Positions 7,281 through 16,362 of a stretch of DNA of 64,000 nucleotides are shown piece after piece (position 1 is the stretch's first letter; each line of letters starts with the position of its first letter). The translations under genes were made by a program, and so were the position numbers. The DNA is from JAVVHH01 sp965199665 (GTDB lineage Bacteria; Pseudomonadota; Alphaproteobacteria; Acetobacterales; Acetobacteraceae). The stretch is taken from assembly GCA_965199665.1 (NCBI GenBank), contig OZ241208.1, positions 3,658,001 to 3,722,000 on the forward strand. Reading direction: 5' to 3'. The notes beneath the pieces were generated by a model, which saw only the letters and a program-made list of their open reading frames with translations, had not been told where the DNA came from and searched no databases.

Positions 7281-8138
7281 ATGAACGTTCTCTCCATCCA
7301 GTCCTGGGTGTCCTACGGCCATGTCGGCAACGCGGCCGCTACGTTTCCCTTGCAGCGGCTGGGGGCCGAGGTCTGGACGATCGACACCGTGCAGTTCTCC
7401 AACCATCCAGGGTACGGCGACTGGACCGGCCGCGTCACCCCGGGGGCGGAGGTCACCGCCCTGCTCGACGGGATCGAGCGGCGGGGCGCCTTTGCCCGCT
7501 GCGACGCCGTGCTGTCCGGCTACGTGGGCGACGCCTCCGTCGCGTCGGCGGTGCTGGACGGGGTCGGGCGGGTGCGGGCCGCCAACCCCGCCGCGCTGTA
7601 TTGCTGCGACCCGGTGATCGGCGACGCCGGCCGCATTTACGTGCGCGACGGCATCCCCGAGCTGATCGCGGCCCAGGCCGTGCCGCAGGCGGACCTGCTG
7701 ACGCCCAACCAGTTCGAACTCGAGCATCTCACCGGCGTGCCGTGCCGCGACCGCGCCGCCATGCGGGCCGCCATCGGCGCGCTGCGCGCCCGCATGCGCG
7801 CCGACGGTCCGCGCGCCGTGCTGCTGACCAGCGTGGTCACCGACGCGACGCCGCCGGGCATGCTCGACATCGTCGCGGCCGATGACGGCGGCATCCACCT
7901 GGCGCAGGTCCCGGCGCTGAGCGTGGCGGCCAGCGGCGCCGGCGACATGATGGCGGCGCTGTTCCTGTTCCACTTCCACCGGACCGGCCGCGCCGCGCCG
8001 GCGATGGCGAAAGCTGCCGCCTCGGTGCACGCCGTGCTCGCGGCGACGGCAGCGGCAGGCGCGCGGGACCTGCTGCTGGTGGCAGCGCAGGAGGCCATGG
8101 TCGCCCCACCGATGATTGTGCATGTGCAAGAAATTTAG
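7281..8138 (+). CDS. pdxY: Pyridoxal kinase
   Basis: The 285-residue ribokinase-fold enzyme phosphorylates pyridoxal in the vitamin B6 salvage pathway. It begins MNVLSIQSWVSYGHVGNAAA and continues with TVQFSNHPGYGDWTG, the CDPVIGDAGRIYV strand and DLLTPNQFELEHLTG, all strongly PdxY-like. The anion-hole motif near the end is SGAGDMMAALFLF rather than the commoner GTGD or GVGD; the key Asp is kept. The length is normal. It is a single gene on the plus strand, 73 bases before the ABC exporter. Confidence 0.93.
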   Translation: MNVLSIQSWVSYGHVGNAAATFPLQRLGAEVWTIDTVQFSNHPGYGDWTGRVTPGAEVTALLDGIERRGAFARCDAVLSGYVGDASVASAVLDGVGRVRAANPAALYCCDPVIGDAGRIYVRDGIPELIAAQAVPQADLLTPNQFELEHLTGVPCRDRAAMRAAIGALRARMRADGPRAVLLTSVVTDATPPGMLDIVAADDGGIHLAQVPALSVAASGAGDMMAALFLFHFHRTGRAAPAMAKAAASVHAVLAATAAAGARDLLLVAAQEAMVAPPMIVHVQEI

Positions 8139-8211
8139 CGATCGGCTGCATCTGCCGTGTTCCTGCCGCGATTGGGCTGTTGACTAGGCTGGTCTCCGAC
8201 GTGGTGGGCAC

Positions 8212-9978
8212 ATGCGTTTCCTGAACATCTACGGCCGAGTCCTGTCCTCCCTGGGCAACGATAAGCGGCTCGCGGCACTTCTGATCGTGGCCAACGTCAT
8301 GGTGGCCGGGCTTCAATTCCTGGACCCGGTGCTGTTCGGCCGGGTCATCGGCCTGTTGTCGCAATCGGATGGGATGGCGCCCAGCGCGGTTTGGCTCGAG
8401 GCGGCGCAGCTGCTCGGCGTGTGGCTCGCCATCGGCGCGGCCGGCATCCTGGCCAACGTCGCCGTCGCGATCCATTCCGAGCGCATGGCGCACCGCAACC
8501 GCCTGTCCATCATGAGCCGGTATTTCAGCCACGTGCTGTCCCTGCCGCTGTCGTTCCACGGCGACATCCATTCCGGCCGGCTGATGAAGGTGATGCTCGG
8601 CGGCTCCGACGCGCTGTTCGGCGTCTGGCTCAGCTTCTTCCGCGAGCAATTCTCCACCTACGTCGCCGTCGCCGTGCTGCTGCCGCTCACTTTTGTCATG
8701 AACTGGCGCCTGGCGATGACGCTGCTGGCGTTGGTGATCCTGTTCGTGGTCGTCACCGTTTACGTCGTCCGTAAGACGGAGGGCCGGCAGCGGCAGGTCG
8801 AGCAATACCACTCCAACCTCGCCGGAACGGCGCAGGACGCGCTGTCCAACGTCATGGTGGTGCAGAGCTTCACCCGCCTGAGCGCCGAAAGCCGCATCTT
8901 CGGCCAGATCGCCGAGGACCTGATCCGGCACCAATTCCCCGTCCTGAACTGGTGGGCGGTGGTCAACGTGCTGACCCGCGGTGCGTCCACGCTCGCCGTG
9001 ATCGCCATCGTGGTGATCGGCACCCTGCTGCACATGCGCGGCCAGGCCAGCGTGGGCGAGATCGTGAGCTTCATGGGCTTCGCGACGCTGCTGATCGGGC
9101 GCTTGGAGTCGGGTGTGCAGTTCACCTCGCGCGTGTTCCTGCAGATGCCGATCCTGGAGGATTTCTACAGCGTGCTGGACGCCAAGTCGTCTGTGCCGGA
9201 GAAGCCGGCCGCCGCGCCGCTGAACGCACCCGACGGCGAGGTCTCGTTCAACAATGTGAGCTTCGCCTATCCGGGCGGGCCCAACATCCTCAGCGGCGTA
9301 TCGTTCACGGCGACGCCCGGCACCTCCGTGGCCCTGGTCGGGCAGACCGGCGCCGGCAAGTCCACCGCGATGAACCTGCTGCAGCGGCTGTGGGACCCAA
9401 GCGAAGGCGGCATCTCCATCGACGGACAGGACCTGCGCGACGTCAGCATGGAAAGCCTGCGCGCCTCCATCGGCGTGGTGTTCCAGGAAAGCATGCTGTT
9501 CAATCGCCCGATCCGCGAGAACCTGCGCATCGGCCGGCCCGAAGCGACCGACGAGGAGATCGAGCGCGCCTGCCGCCTCGCCGACGCGCACGAGTTCATC
9601 GTCCGTCAGCCGCACGGCTACGACACGGTCGTCGGCGAGCGCGGCGCCACGCTGTCCGGCGGCCAGCGCCAGCGCTTGGCGATCGCGCGGGCATTGCTCA
9701 AGAACCCGCCCATCCTGATCCTGGACGAAGCGACCTCCGCGCTGGATGCGGCGACCGAGGCCCGGGTCTCGCGCGCGATGTCCACCCTCATGCGCGGCCG
9801 CACCACCTTCATCATCGCGCACCGGCTCAGCACGATCCGGGATGCCGACATGATCCTGGTGTTCGATGGCGGCCGTATCGTGGAGCGCGGCAGCTTCGCC
9901 GAACTGGTCGCGTTGGGGGGCCGCTTCGCCGAATTGGTGGAAACGCAGCTCACGCCGTCCATCGCGGCGGCAGAATAG
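8212..9978 (+). CDS. ABC exporter, fused permease-ATPase, NdvA/ChvA-like (cyclic glucan exporter type)
   Basis: The 588-residue half-transporter has an N-terminal six-helix export domain (about residues 15-310). Its ATPase domain carries Walker A GQTGAGKS at about 377, signature LSGGQRQ at about 481 and Walker B LILDEATSALD at about 503. Segments such as the N-terminal EPVLFGR-like stretch (here DPVLFGRVIGLL), FGVWLSFFREQ, YPVLDWW-like (here FPVLNWW) and LIGRLESGVQF closely follow NdvA/ChvA, which export cyclic beta-1,2-glucan. No glucan synthase gene (ndvB) is in the window, so the real cargo is uncertain. It likely acts as a homodimer in the inner membrane. Confidence 0.85.
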   Translation: MRFLNIYGRVLSSLGNDKRLAALLIVANVMVAGLQFLDPVLFGRVIGLLSQSDGMAPSAVWLEAAQLLGVWLAIGAAGILANVAVAIHSERMAHRNRLSIMSRYFSHVLSLPLSFHGDIHSGRLMKVMLGGSDALFGVWLSFFREQFSTYVAVAVLLPLTFVMNWRLAMTLLALVILFVVVTVYVVRKTEGRQRQVEQYHSNLAGTAQDALSNVMVVQSFTRLSAESRIFGQIAEDLIRHQFPVLNWWAVVNVLTRGASTLAVIAIVVIGTLLHMRGQASVGEIVSFMGFATLLIGRLESGVQFTSRVFLQMPILEDFYSVLDAKSSVPEKPAAAPLNAPDGEVSFNNVSFAYPGGPNILSGVSFTATPGTSVALVGQTGAGKSTAMNLLQRLWDPSEGGISIDGQDLRDVSMESLRASIGVVFQESMLFNRPIRENLRIGRPEATDEEIERACRLADAHEFIVRQPHGYDTVVGERGATLSGGQRQRLAIARALLKNPPILILDEATSALDAATEARVSRAMSTLMRGRTTFIIAHRLSTIRDADMILVFDGGRIVERGSFAELVALGGRFAELVETQLTPSIAAAE

Positions 9979-10063
9979 CGGGTTCCCCTGCCCGCGTTGC
10001 TTGCTAGGGTAGCCGCGTCAGCCGGCGGCGACTCGCAGCCGGGCGTGAACGATCGGGACGAGG

Positions 10064-10948
10064 ATGGATTGGGATAAGCTTCGGGTGTTCCACGCGGTCG
10101 CGGAAGCCGGAAGCTTCACCCACGCCGGCGATACGCTCAACCTCAGCCAATCCGCCGTGTCCCGCCAGATTTCCGCGCTGGAGGATAACCTCCAGGTGCC
10201 GCTGTTCCACCGGCACGCCCGTGGCCTGATCCTGACGGAGCAGGGCGAGAGCCTGAACCGCACGGTGCGCGAGGTGTTCGCCAAGCTCGCCATGACGGAA
10301 GCGCTGCTGACGGAAAGCAAGGAAAAGCCGGCGGGCCGGCTCAAGGTCACCACCACCGTCGGCTTCGGCACCACCTGGCTCGCCCCGCGGCTGCGCGACT
10401 TCCTCGATAAATACCCGGAAATCACCATGTCGCTGCTGCTCGACGACAGCGAGCTCGACCTGGCGATGCGCGAGGCCGACGTGGCGATCCGGATGCACGC
10501 GCCCAAGCAGCCCGACCTGGTGCAGCGGCATCTGTTCCAGATCCAATGGGTCACGGCGGCCTCCCCCACCTACCTCGAGCAACACGGCACGCCGGAGCGG
10601 GCCGAGGATCTGGACGCGCATCGCCTCATCCTGTTCGGCGAGTATCGCCCCCCCGTGCCGGACATCAACTGGCTGGCCGAGGCCGGCAAACGCCCGGGCT
10701 CCCCGCGGCGCGCCCTGCTGGAAGTCAACAGCCTCGGCGCCATGGCGATCGCCATCAAGTCCGGCTTGGGGGTGGGCGCGCTGCCCAACTGGATGGCCGA
10801 CGAACTGTCCGGACTGGTCCGCGTTCTTCCTGAGCTTAAAGCGCCAAAAGTAGACGTGTTCTTCGTCTACCCCGAGGAGCTCCGCAATTCCAAGCGCGTC
10901 GCCGTCTTCCGCGACTATCTGCTCGCCCGCCTTCAGGAGCTGCATTGA
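10064..10948 (+). CDS. LysR-family transcriptional regulator
   Basis: The 294-residue protein has a winged helix-turn-helix at residues about 1-65 (KLRVFHAVAEAGSFTHAG, LNLSQSAVSRQISALE) and a two-lobed effector domain from about 95 onward. The target and ligand are unknown. The next small gene overlaps its stop (TTGA), so it may be co-translated with that gene rather than regulate a divergent neighbour. The ABC exporter gene lies 85 bases upstream on the same strand. Confidence 0.93.
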   Translation: MDWDKLRVFHAVAEAGSFTHAGDTLNLSQSAVSRQISALEDNLQVPLFHRHARGLILTEQGESLNRTVREVFAKLAMTEALLTESKEKPAGRLKVTTTVGFGTTWLAPRLRDFLDKYPEITMSLLLDDSELDLAMREADVAIRMHAPKQPDLVQRHLFQIQWVTAASPTYLEQHGTPERAEDLDAHRLILFGEYRPPVPDINWLAEAGKRPGSPRRALLEVNSLGAMAIAIKSGLGVGALPNWMADELSGLVRVLPELKAPKVDVFFVYPEELRNSKRVAVFRDYLLARLQELH

Positions 10949-11229
10949 CCCGACGCACGCGCATCGCCAACCCCTTCTTCGACGCCGCCATGCTCGCGAT
11001 GGAGGCGCAGCAAGTGATCGCGTTGCGGATGATGGCCGTCGCCTGGGGCGGCGAGGCAGCGCAGGGCGAAGCCCGGCAGATGGTGGAGGAGAAGGTCGCC
11101 GCCGCGGCGACGGCCACCACCATGATGGCCACGGCCACGATGCAGGGCCGCCCCGACCGCGGCGCCCAAGACGTCGTCCGCATGCTCCGCCGGACCGTGC
11201 GCGCCAACCGGAAGCGCCTGTCCCGCTAG
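10945..11229 (+). CDS. Small Ala-rich helical protein, phasin-like, coupled to the LysR gene
   Basis: The 94-residue product begins at TTG, overlapping the LysR stop by four bases (TTGA). It starts with an RRTRIANPFFDAAMLAMEAQ stretch and is rich in Ala, Met and Arg. It is predicted to be helical with a basic C-terminus (RRTVRANRKRLSR). The pattern recalls phasin-like or granule-associated small proteins, but I cannot assign a family. The TTG is preferred because the conserved-looking RTRIANPFF begins right after it. Confidence 0.65.
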   Translation: MTRRTRIANPFFDAAMLAMEAQQVIALRMMAVAWGGEAAQGEARQMVEEKVAAAATATTMMATATMQGRPDRGAQDVVRMLRRTVRANRKRLSR

Positions 11230-11244
11230 AAGGCGGTCGCTTCC

Positions 11245-11265
11245 CGCTCGCGCTGTTAGCGAGCG
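11245..11265. terminator. Possible shared hairpin between convergent genes
   Basis: A perfect 7-bp stem (CGCTCGC with GCGAGCG) with a 7-base loop lies in the 45-base gap between two convergent stops. There is no T-run, so this is a weak call. Confidence 0.35.
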
Positions 11266-11274
11266 CTGCTAGGA

Positions 11275-12687
11275 TTAGGTCGGGACCCGCGTCGATCGCG
11301 AGTTGAGTGTCCCGTTCGAGCCCGACAGGATGTCTGTCGCTGTCCGTATCTCCGCAGCAACAGCGGCGGAACCGGTGGCCTCCAGCGTCTGGGCCAGGTG
11401 GGCGAGGGCGCGTTCCAGATCGTGGGTCAGCACGTGCTCGCCCAGGGACGACAGGGAACGCCGCGCCAGTTCGGCCAGCCGCGGTCGCCACGCCGGCGGC
11501 ACCGTCTCGAGTAGGATATCGAGCGTCTCGAGGGCGCTGGTCAGGGTCTGCGGCTGCATCGATTCGGAGGCGACCACCACCAGTTCCTCTAACGCCGCCA
11601 TCGCCCGACCCGGCGCGGCATCGCCGAGCACGATCATGGACCGGGGATCGCCCGCCAACTCGCCGCCCTGTTGTCCCCAGCGGGCCAGGATGTCACGCAG
11701 GCTTTGGATCACCGTGTAGCCCGGGTAGGGGTTGGACTTCGCCGTCGAGACGGAGGTCCAGGCGATGATCTTGAGTTGCTCGATCCCGTAGGCCGGGTCG
11801 GTGCGCAGGTCGCGCGCCGCGTCGACGGCCGAAGCGTCGAGCAAGGCCGTGCGGATGCGCTCGAGCGCATCGGGCCCGAGGTCCCGGGAGGTCGGCGCCC
11901 GCAGGGTCGCGAGCGGATCGCCAAACGCCATGAACTCCCCAACCGGCGCGTGGATCTGCAGCTCGAGGTCCTCGAAACCCTCCGTCCGCAACCGGTCCTG
12001 CAGCCCGGCGACGTCCAGCGACACGATGTGGCCGGGCTCCGTCGCGCGCAGGGTGCCGACGATCGGCCACTCCCCTCGCGGTTGGCGCCGGCTGGCCGAC
12101 AACCACGCCGCTTCCCGTTCGCGCGCCTTCAACACGTGCTCATGGATCGCCCGAATGACCTGGCGCGGCCGCATCTGGTCGATCGTGTTGTAGATCAGGA
12201 CAACGATCAGGCAGAGCGCGACGATCGTGAGCAGGATGATGAGGCTGGTGCCGAACACCGGGCGATGGATCGAGCTGGCGGTCACCAGGCTCAGCAGCAC
12301 GAAGACGGACAGCCCGATGAAGTAGCCGAAATAGAGCTGGTTGCTGACCCGCATCAGGAACTGATCGATGACCTGCGCCGTCATCGACGACGAGCCCTGC
12401 TGGATGGCGATCAGCAGCAGCGAGAAGGTGATGGAGGTGACGGTGATGATGCTGGACGCGACCGTGCCCAGCAGCGACGCCAGGGACGAGCTGTCGCCCA
12501 GTAACTCGCCAAGCCAGCCGAACCCGTCCGGCGTGCGCCCGTGGGACCAGGCGCTGTCGGCCCAATAGACGATCGCGGTCAGGACGATGAAGCCGACCGT
12601 GACAGCGAGCGGCACGGCCAGGAATTCTTGAAGCGCCCGGGTGAGAGCGAGGACGGCGCGCTTGGGGAGGCTGGCCGCCCCGCTCAC
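11275..12687 (-). CDS. DUF2254 family membrane protein
   Basis: The 470-residue protein has four membrane segments in its first third (about residues 18-40, 65-90, 110-132 and 136-160). A long soluble domain follows, with the family signature ITVTSITFSLLLIAIQQGSS, the GYFIGLSVFVLLSL segment, and a later AYGIEQLKIIAWTS region. DUF2254 proteins are widespread and of unknown function. The start is a GTG that overlaps the ureohydrolase stop by four bases (GTGA), so the two genes are translationally coupled at the 3' end of the hopanoid operon. Confidence 0.85.
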   Translation of the reverse strand: MSGAASLPKRAVLALTRALQEFLAVPLAVTVGFIVLTAIVYWADSAWSHGRTPDGFGWLGELLGDSSSLASLLGTVASSIITVTSITFSLLLIAIQQGSSSMTAQVIDQFLMRVSNQLYFGYFIGLSVFVLLSLVTASSIHRPVFGTSLIILLTIVALCLIVVLIYNTIDQMRPRQVIRAIHEHVLKAREREAAWLSASRRQPRGEWPIVGTLRATEPGHIVSLDVAGLQDRLRTEGFEDLELQIHAPVGEFMAFGDPLATLRAPTSRDLGPDALERIRTALLDASAVDAARDLRTDPAYGIEQLKIIAWTSVSTAKSNPYPGYTVIQSLRDILARWGQQGGELAGDPRSMIVLGDAAPGRAMAALEELVVVASESMQPQTLTSALETLDILLETVPPAWRPRLAELARRSLSSLGEHVLTHDLERALAHLAQTLEATGSAAVAAEIRTATDILSGSNGTLNSRSTRVPT

Positions 12688-13658
12688 CCGCGTCGCTGCC
12701 AGGCGTCGGCCACCACGCACAACAGCTCGAACAGGATGGACGCGCCGCTGAAAGAAGTGGTGTTGCCGACATCGAAGGGCGGGCTGACCTCCACCAGGTC
12801 CGCGCCCACCACGTCCAGCCCCATCAGGCCGCGGACCATGCGCTGGGCTTCGATCATGGTGATCCCGCCCGCTTCCGGCGTCCCGGTGCCGGGGGCCCAG
12901 ACCGGGTCGAGGCTGTCGATGTCGAAGGAGATGTAACAGGGTCCGTCGCCCACGACCCGGCGCGCCTCCTCTACCGCGAACCGCCAGCCGCGATCGTGCA
13001 GCTCGTCCATCGGCATGACGCGCATGCCGGCCTGCTCGCTGTAATCCCACATGCCGCCCGGCACCGTGCTGCTCCCGCGCAGCCCGATCTGGATCACCCG
13101 CTTGGGATCCAGCAGCCCGTCATCCATCGCCCGGCGGAACGGCGCGCCATGGTGGTAGCGCGAGCCCATGTAGTCGTCGCCCGTGTCGCCATGTGCGTCG
13201 ATGTGGATCATGCCGACGGGGCGGTCGGCCGCGACCGCGCGCAGGATGGGCCACGCGATCGAGTGGTCGCCGCCGACGCTGACCGGCACCACGCCGGCGC
13301 CCACGACCTTGCGGTAGAACGCCTCGATCTCCCCCAGCGCGCCCTGCAGCTCGTAGGGCCGCTCGATCCAACAATCGCCGAGGTCGCGCACGCGGGCGGT
13401 GTCGAACGGGGCGGCGCCGGTGGCCGGGTTGTAGGTTCGGAGCAGGCTCGACTGGTTGCGCACCTCGCGCGGACCGTGCCGCGTGCCGGAGCGGTTGGTC
13501 ACGCCGCCATCGAACGGGACCCCGATCAGGCCGATATCGACAGTGGCGAGATCCTGCGTGAAGGGCGCGCGGAAGAAGGTGGGGATACCGGTGTAGCGCG
13601 GCTGCTTCTGCGGGTCCGCCATGGCGGGGTAGTGTTCGGCGGGCTTGAGCTGTTCCAT
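12684..13658 (-). CDS. Ureohydrolase, agmatinase/guanidino-acid hydrolase family
   Basis: The 324-residue binuclear manganese enzyme hydrolyses a guanidino compound to an amine and urea. Metal-binding motifs are all present: GGDHS at about residue 128, IDAHGD at about 152 and SFDIDSLDP at about 242. The N-terminal part (YTGIPTFFRAPFT, then DIGLIGVPFDGGVTNRSGTRHGPREVR) is of agmatinase/guanidinobutyrase type, so the substrate (agmatine, guanidinobutyrate or guanidinopropionate) cannot be fixed by eye. The ATG at 13658 (MEQLKPAEHYP) is preferred over an upstream in-frame ATG. It lies 60 bases after hpnG on the same strand. Confidence 0.9.
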   Translation of the reverse strand: MEQLKPAEHYPAMADPQKQPRYTGIPTFFRAPFTQDLATVDIGLIGVPFDGGVTNRSGTRHGPREVRNQSSLLRTYNPATGAAPFDTARVRDLGDCWIERPYELQGALGEIEAFYRKVVGAGVVPVSVGGDHSIAWPILRAVAADRPVGMIHIDAHGDTGDDYMGSRYHHGAPFRRAMDDGLLDPKRVIQIGLRGSSTVPGGMWDYSEQAGMRVMPMDELHDRGWRFAVEEARRVVGDGPCYISFDIDSLDPVWAPGTGTPEAGGITMIEAQRMVRGLMGLDVVGADLVEVSPPFDVGNTTSFSGASILFELLCVVADAWQRRG

Positions 13659-13718
13659 GCGGCGCCGTTTAGCCCATCGCCACGGGGGAGGCGAACCCGC
13701 CTTGAACACATTGCGGGT

Positions 13719-14348
13719 TCAGGCCGCCGCGATCTGCCCGACCCGGCGTTGCAGGGCGCGGCGGGCGCGGGCGGCGTCGGTCCCGAGGATGACCAGCGCG
13801 GCGACGTCCGCCGGGTGCCGCGCGGTCTCGCGCAGCACGGCGCCCACCCTGATCTGGCCGTTGGCATCGAGCGCCGTCAGGGCGGCGCGCGGGAGCGAGC
13901 GGCTCGCCGGGTCGCACACGGCGCGCAACACGGCGAACGGCAGCGCATGCCGTCCCGCCGCCTCGGCCACGGCCGCACTCTCCAGATCGACTGCTACCGC
14001 CCCGGTGCGCGCGAACAAGGCCTGCTTTTCTTCGGCCGTGGCGATGACGGCGCCGCCGCTGAACATGGCGCCGCCGACCTGCCCCAACCAGGCGGCGAGC
14101 GGCGGATGCGTCGGCCAATGACCGTCGGCCGACAACACGACGTCTGGCACGACCAGCGCACCGGGCCGCAGCTTGGGGTGCAGCCCGCCGGCCAGGCCGA
14201 AGCTGACCAAGCTGCGCACGCCCTGGGAGATCAGCCGCTGGCAGGCCGCCGCCGCGCCGGCGGAGTCGCCGCCACCGATCTCGACGACCGCGCCGAGCCG
14301 GCGTGCGATCTTGGCTTCCGCCTCCAGGCCGACGACGATGCCGAGCGC
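13719..14348 (-). CDS. hpnG: Hopanoid-associated nucleoside phosphorylase HpnG (start uncertain)
   Basis: HpnG cleaves adenine from adenosylhopane to give ribosylhopane. The product has the purine-nucleoside-phosphorylase fold: a first strand GIVVGLEAEAKIARRLG, a Gly-rich GGGDSAGA turn, VSFGLAGGLHP, AVDLESAAVAEAAG (substrate-binding Glu) and AVCDPASRSLP. Homologues begin a few residues before GIVVG, but no ATG, GTG or TTG exists there. The nearest canonical in-frame start is the ATG at 14507, deep inside shc, which would add about 50 residues with no family match. The end given marks where conserved sequence begins. The frame overlaps the shc stop. It belongs to the hopanoid operon. Confidence 0.82.
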   Translation of the reverse strand, partial: ALGIVVGLEAEAKIARRLGAVVEIGGGDSAGAAAACQRLISQGVRSLVSFGLAGGLHPKLRPGALVVPDVVLSADGHWPTHPPLAAWLGQVGGAMFSGGAVIATAEEKQALFARTGAVAVDLESAAVAEAAGRHALPFAVLRAVCDPASRSLPRAALTALDANGQIRVGAVLRETARHPADVAALVILGTDAARARRALQRRVGQIAAA

Positions 14349-14349
14349 G

Positions 14350-16317
14350 TCAAAAACCGTAGGCCACCCTCGGGTTGTTGGCCCGCCGCAGGTTGCGGAA
14401 TCGCGCCAATGCCATGAGCGGGAAGAACAGCCGGTAGCCGTGGTAGCGGAGGTAGAACACCTTGGGGAAGCCGACCGCCGTGTAGGCCTTTTCGTCCCAC
14501 TCGCCATCGGCCTTCTGCGTGCGCGCCAGGTAATCCGCCCCCCGCTGCACCGCCGGCCCGGTCTCGCCCGCCGCCATCAGGCCCAGCATGGCCCAAGCGG
14601 TCTGCGACGCCGTGCTGCTCTTGTACTCGCCGCGCGGGGCGGCGTCGTAGCTTTCCTCGTCCTCGCCCCAGCCGCCATCCGCCCGCTGCTTGGACAGCAG
14701 CCAGGCAACGGCGCGCTGCATGGTCGGGTCGGCATGATCGATCCCGGCGGCGTTGAGCGCGATCAGCACGGACCAGGTGCCGTAGATGTAGTTGGTGCCC
14801 CAGCGCCCGAACCAACTGCCATCCGGCTCCTGCTCACGGCGTAGATAGTCGATCGCACGGAGCATCACCGGGTGGTCGCTGGGCAGGCCGATCTGCGCCA
14901 GGAAGGAGACGCAGCGCCCCGTCACATCGGCCGTCGGCGGGTCGAGCAGCGCGCCATGGTCGGCGAAGGGAATGTGGTTCAGCGCGTAGTGCGTGTTGTC
15001 GGCGTCGAACGCGCCCCAGCCGCCGTTGGCGCTCTGCATGCCCAGGATCCAGTCGCGGGCGCGCTCGATGCTCTGCGCGTGCGCCGGGTCGCCGTTGCGG
15101 TGGAGCAGCAGGCCGACCACGGCGGTATCGTCCACATCGGGGTAGTGGGCGTTGTTGTATTGGAACGCCCACCCCCCGGGCGGGGCATGCGGGCGGATGT
15201 CGGCCCAGTCGCCGCGGACCTCGGTGATCTGCTGCTCGACCAGCCAATCGCACGCCGCCTGCGTGCCCGGATCGGCGCCCATCGCTTCGGCGACGGCGTG
15301 ACCGGCCAGGCTGGTGTCCCAGATCGGGGAAAGGCAGGGCTGGCAATAGGCTTCGGTCTCGGTCTGCACCAGCAGCTTGCGCACCGCCACCCAGGCGATG
15401 GCGGCGTCCGGATGCGTCTCGTCCAAGCCCAACGCGTCGAACAGCATGACCGTGTTGGCCATGGCGGGGTAGATGGCGCCCAGCCCGTCCTCCCCGTTCA
15501 GCCGTTCGCGCACGAAGGCCGCCGCGAGCGCGATGGCCCGGGCGCGACGGCGCTTGGGAAAGAACGGCTCGGCGCGGCGGACCACGGCGTCCAGCCCCTT
15601 GAACACGCGGCCCCAGGCGGACCGGTAGGGCCCGCGGATCCAGTCCCTAACTTCGGAGGCGGGCTCCACGAACAGTTCGGGGATCTCGATGCCGCGCGGG
15701 TTGCGCGCTTGCGGCCGCAGCGCCATTAGGCCCAGCAACGGCACCATCACCGTGCGCGACCAGTACGACACTTTCGACAGGTGGAAGAAGAACCACCGCG
15801 GCAGCACCATGATCTCGACCGGCATGCAGGGCGCCGCATGCCACGGCACCTGGCCGAACAGCGCCAGCTGCACGCGGGTGAACACGTTGCAGCGCGCAGC
15901 ACCCCCGGCGCGCAAGATCGCCTCGCGCGCGCGGACCATGTGCGGCGCGTCCACGCCGTCGCCGATGCAACGCAGCGCGTAGTAGGCTTTCACGCTGGCC
16001 GACAGGTTGAACGCGCCGTCGTGGAACAGCGGCCAGCCACCATGCTCGCCCTGGATCCTCCGCAGGTAGACGCCAATCTTGCGCTCCAACGGCTCGTCGA
16101 TCCGGTCCATGTAGTGCTCGAGCAGCACGTATTCGGCCGGGATGGTCGCATCGGCCTCCAGCTCGAACACCCAATGCCCGTCCGGCCGCTGCCGACGGCT
16201 GAGCGCGTGGGCGGCGCCATCGATCGAGCGGTCCAGGGTCGGCTCTGAAGTCGGCTCTGCAGTCGGCCCGGGGGCGGTCTCGGCGGAAAAGGGCCGGGTC
16301 AAGGTCTCGCTAGGCAT
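14350..16317 (-). CDS. shc: Squalene-hopene cyclase
   Basis: The 655-residue class II triterpene cyclase turns squalene into hopene or hopanol, the core hopanoid step (HpnF). The catalytic DxDD motif is present in PDVDDTAVVGLLL (about residues 391-402), where the middle Asp protonates squalene. Many QW-type repeats are visible (for example GGWGAFDADN, DGSWFGRWGTNYIYG, DGGWGEDEESY, DGEWDEKAYTA). It is a monotopic membrane enzyme of normal length. The first 30 residues contain a short TxEPTxEPT repeat from a 12-base DNA repeat. It is flanked by hpnE and hpnG. Confidence 0.97.
   Translation of the reverse strand: MPSETLTRPFSAETAPGPTAEPTSEPTLDRSIDGAAHALSRRQRPDGHWVFELEADATIPAEYVLLEHYMDRIDEPLERKIGVYLRRIQGEHGGWPLFHDGAFNLSASVKAYYALRCIGDGVDAPHMVRAREAILRAGGAARCNVFTRVQLALFGQVPWHAAPCMPVEIMVLPRWFFFHLSKVSYWSRTVMVPLLGLMALRPQARNPRGIEIPELFVEPASEVRDWIRGPYRSAWGRVFKGLDAVVRRAEPFFPKRRRARAIALAAAFVRERLNGEDGLGAIYPAMANTVMLFDALGLDETHPDAAIAWVAVRKLLVQTETEAYCQPCLSPIWDTSLAGHAVAEAMGADPGTQAACDWLVEQQITEVRGDWADIRPHAPPGGWAFQYNNAHYPDVDDTAVVGLLLHRNGDPAHAQSIERARDWILGMQSANGGWGAFDADNTHYALNHIPFADHGALLDPPTADVTGRCVSFLAQIGLPSDHPVMLRAIDYLRREQEPDGSWFGRWGTNYIYGTWSVLIALNAAGIDHADPTMQRAVAWLLSKQRADGGWGEDEESYDAAPRGEYKSSTASQTAWAMLGLMAAGETGPAVQRGADYLARTQKADGEWDEKAYTAVGFPKVFYLRYHGYRLFFPLMALARFRNLRRANNPRVAYGF
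16239..16274 (+). repeat. Three 12-base tandem units inside the 5' end of shc
   Basis: Two near-identical 12-base units (TCGGCTCTGAAG, TCGGCTCTGCAG) and a third diverged one (TCGGCCCGGGGG) encode the Thr-Glu-Pro-rich stretch near the shc N-terminus. Being in multiples of three, copy changes would keep the frame. Confidence 0.7.
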
Positions 16318-16362
16318 TCAGACGCATCTACTCGTTTCAAATTCCAAACGCCGCCGGAGTTT

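Noticed and set aside
4751..7885. Very long open frame (over 1000 codons) on the plus strand
   Set aside because: It runs antisense to the old yellow enzyme and out of frame through the alcohol dehydrogenase and pdxY genes. Its product is Arg/Gly/His-rich without motifs, which is usual for shadow frames in GC-rich DNA.
8212..9978. ABC exporter as a drug-efflux pump
   Set aside because: Several segments follow NdvA/ChvA more closely than multidrug exporters, so the glucan-exporter-like call was kept, with cargo uncertain.
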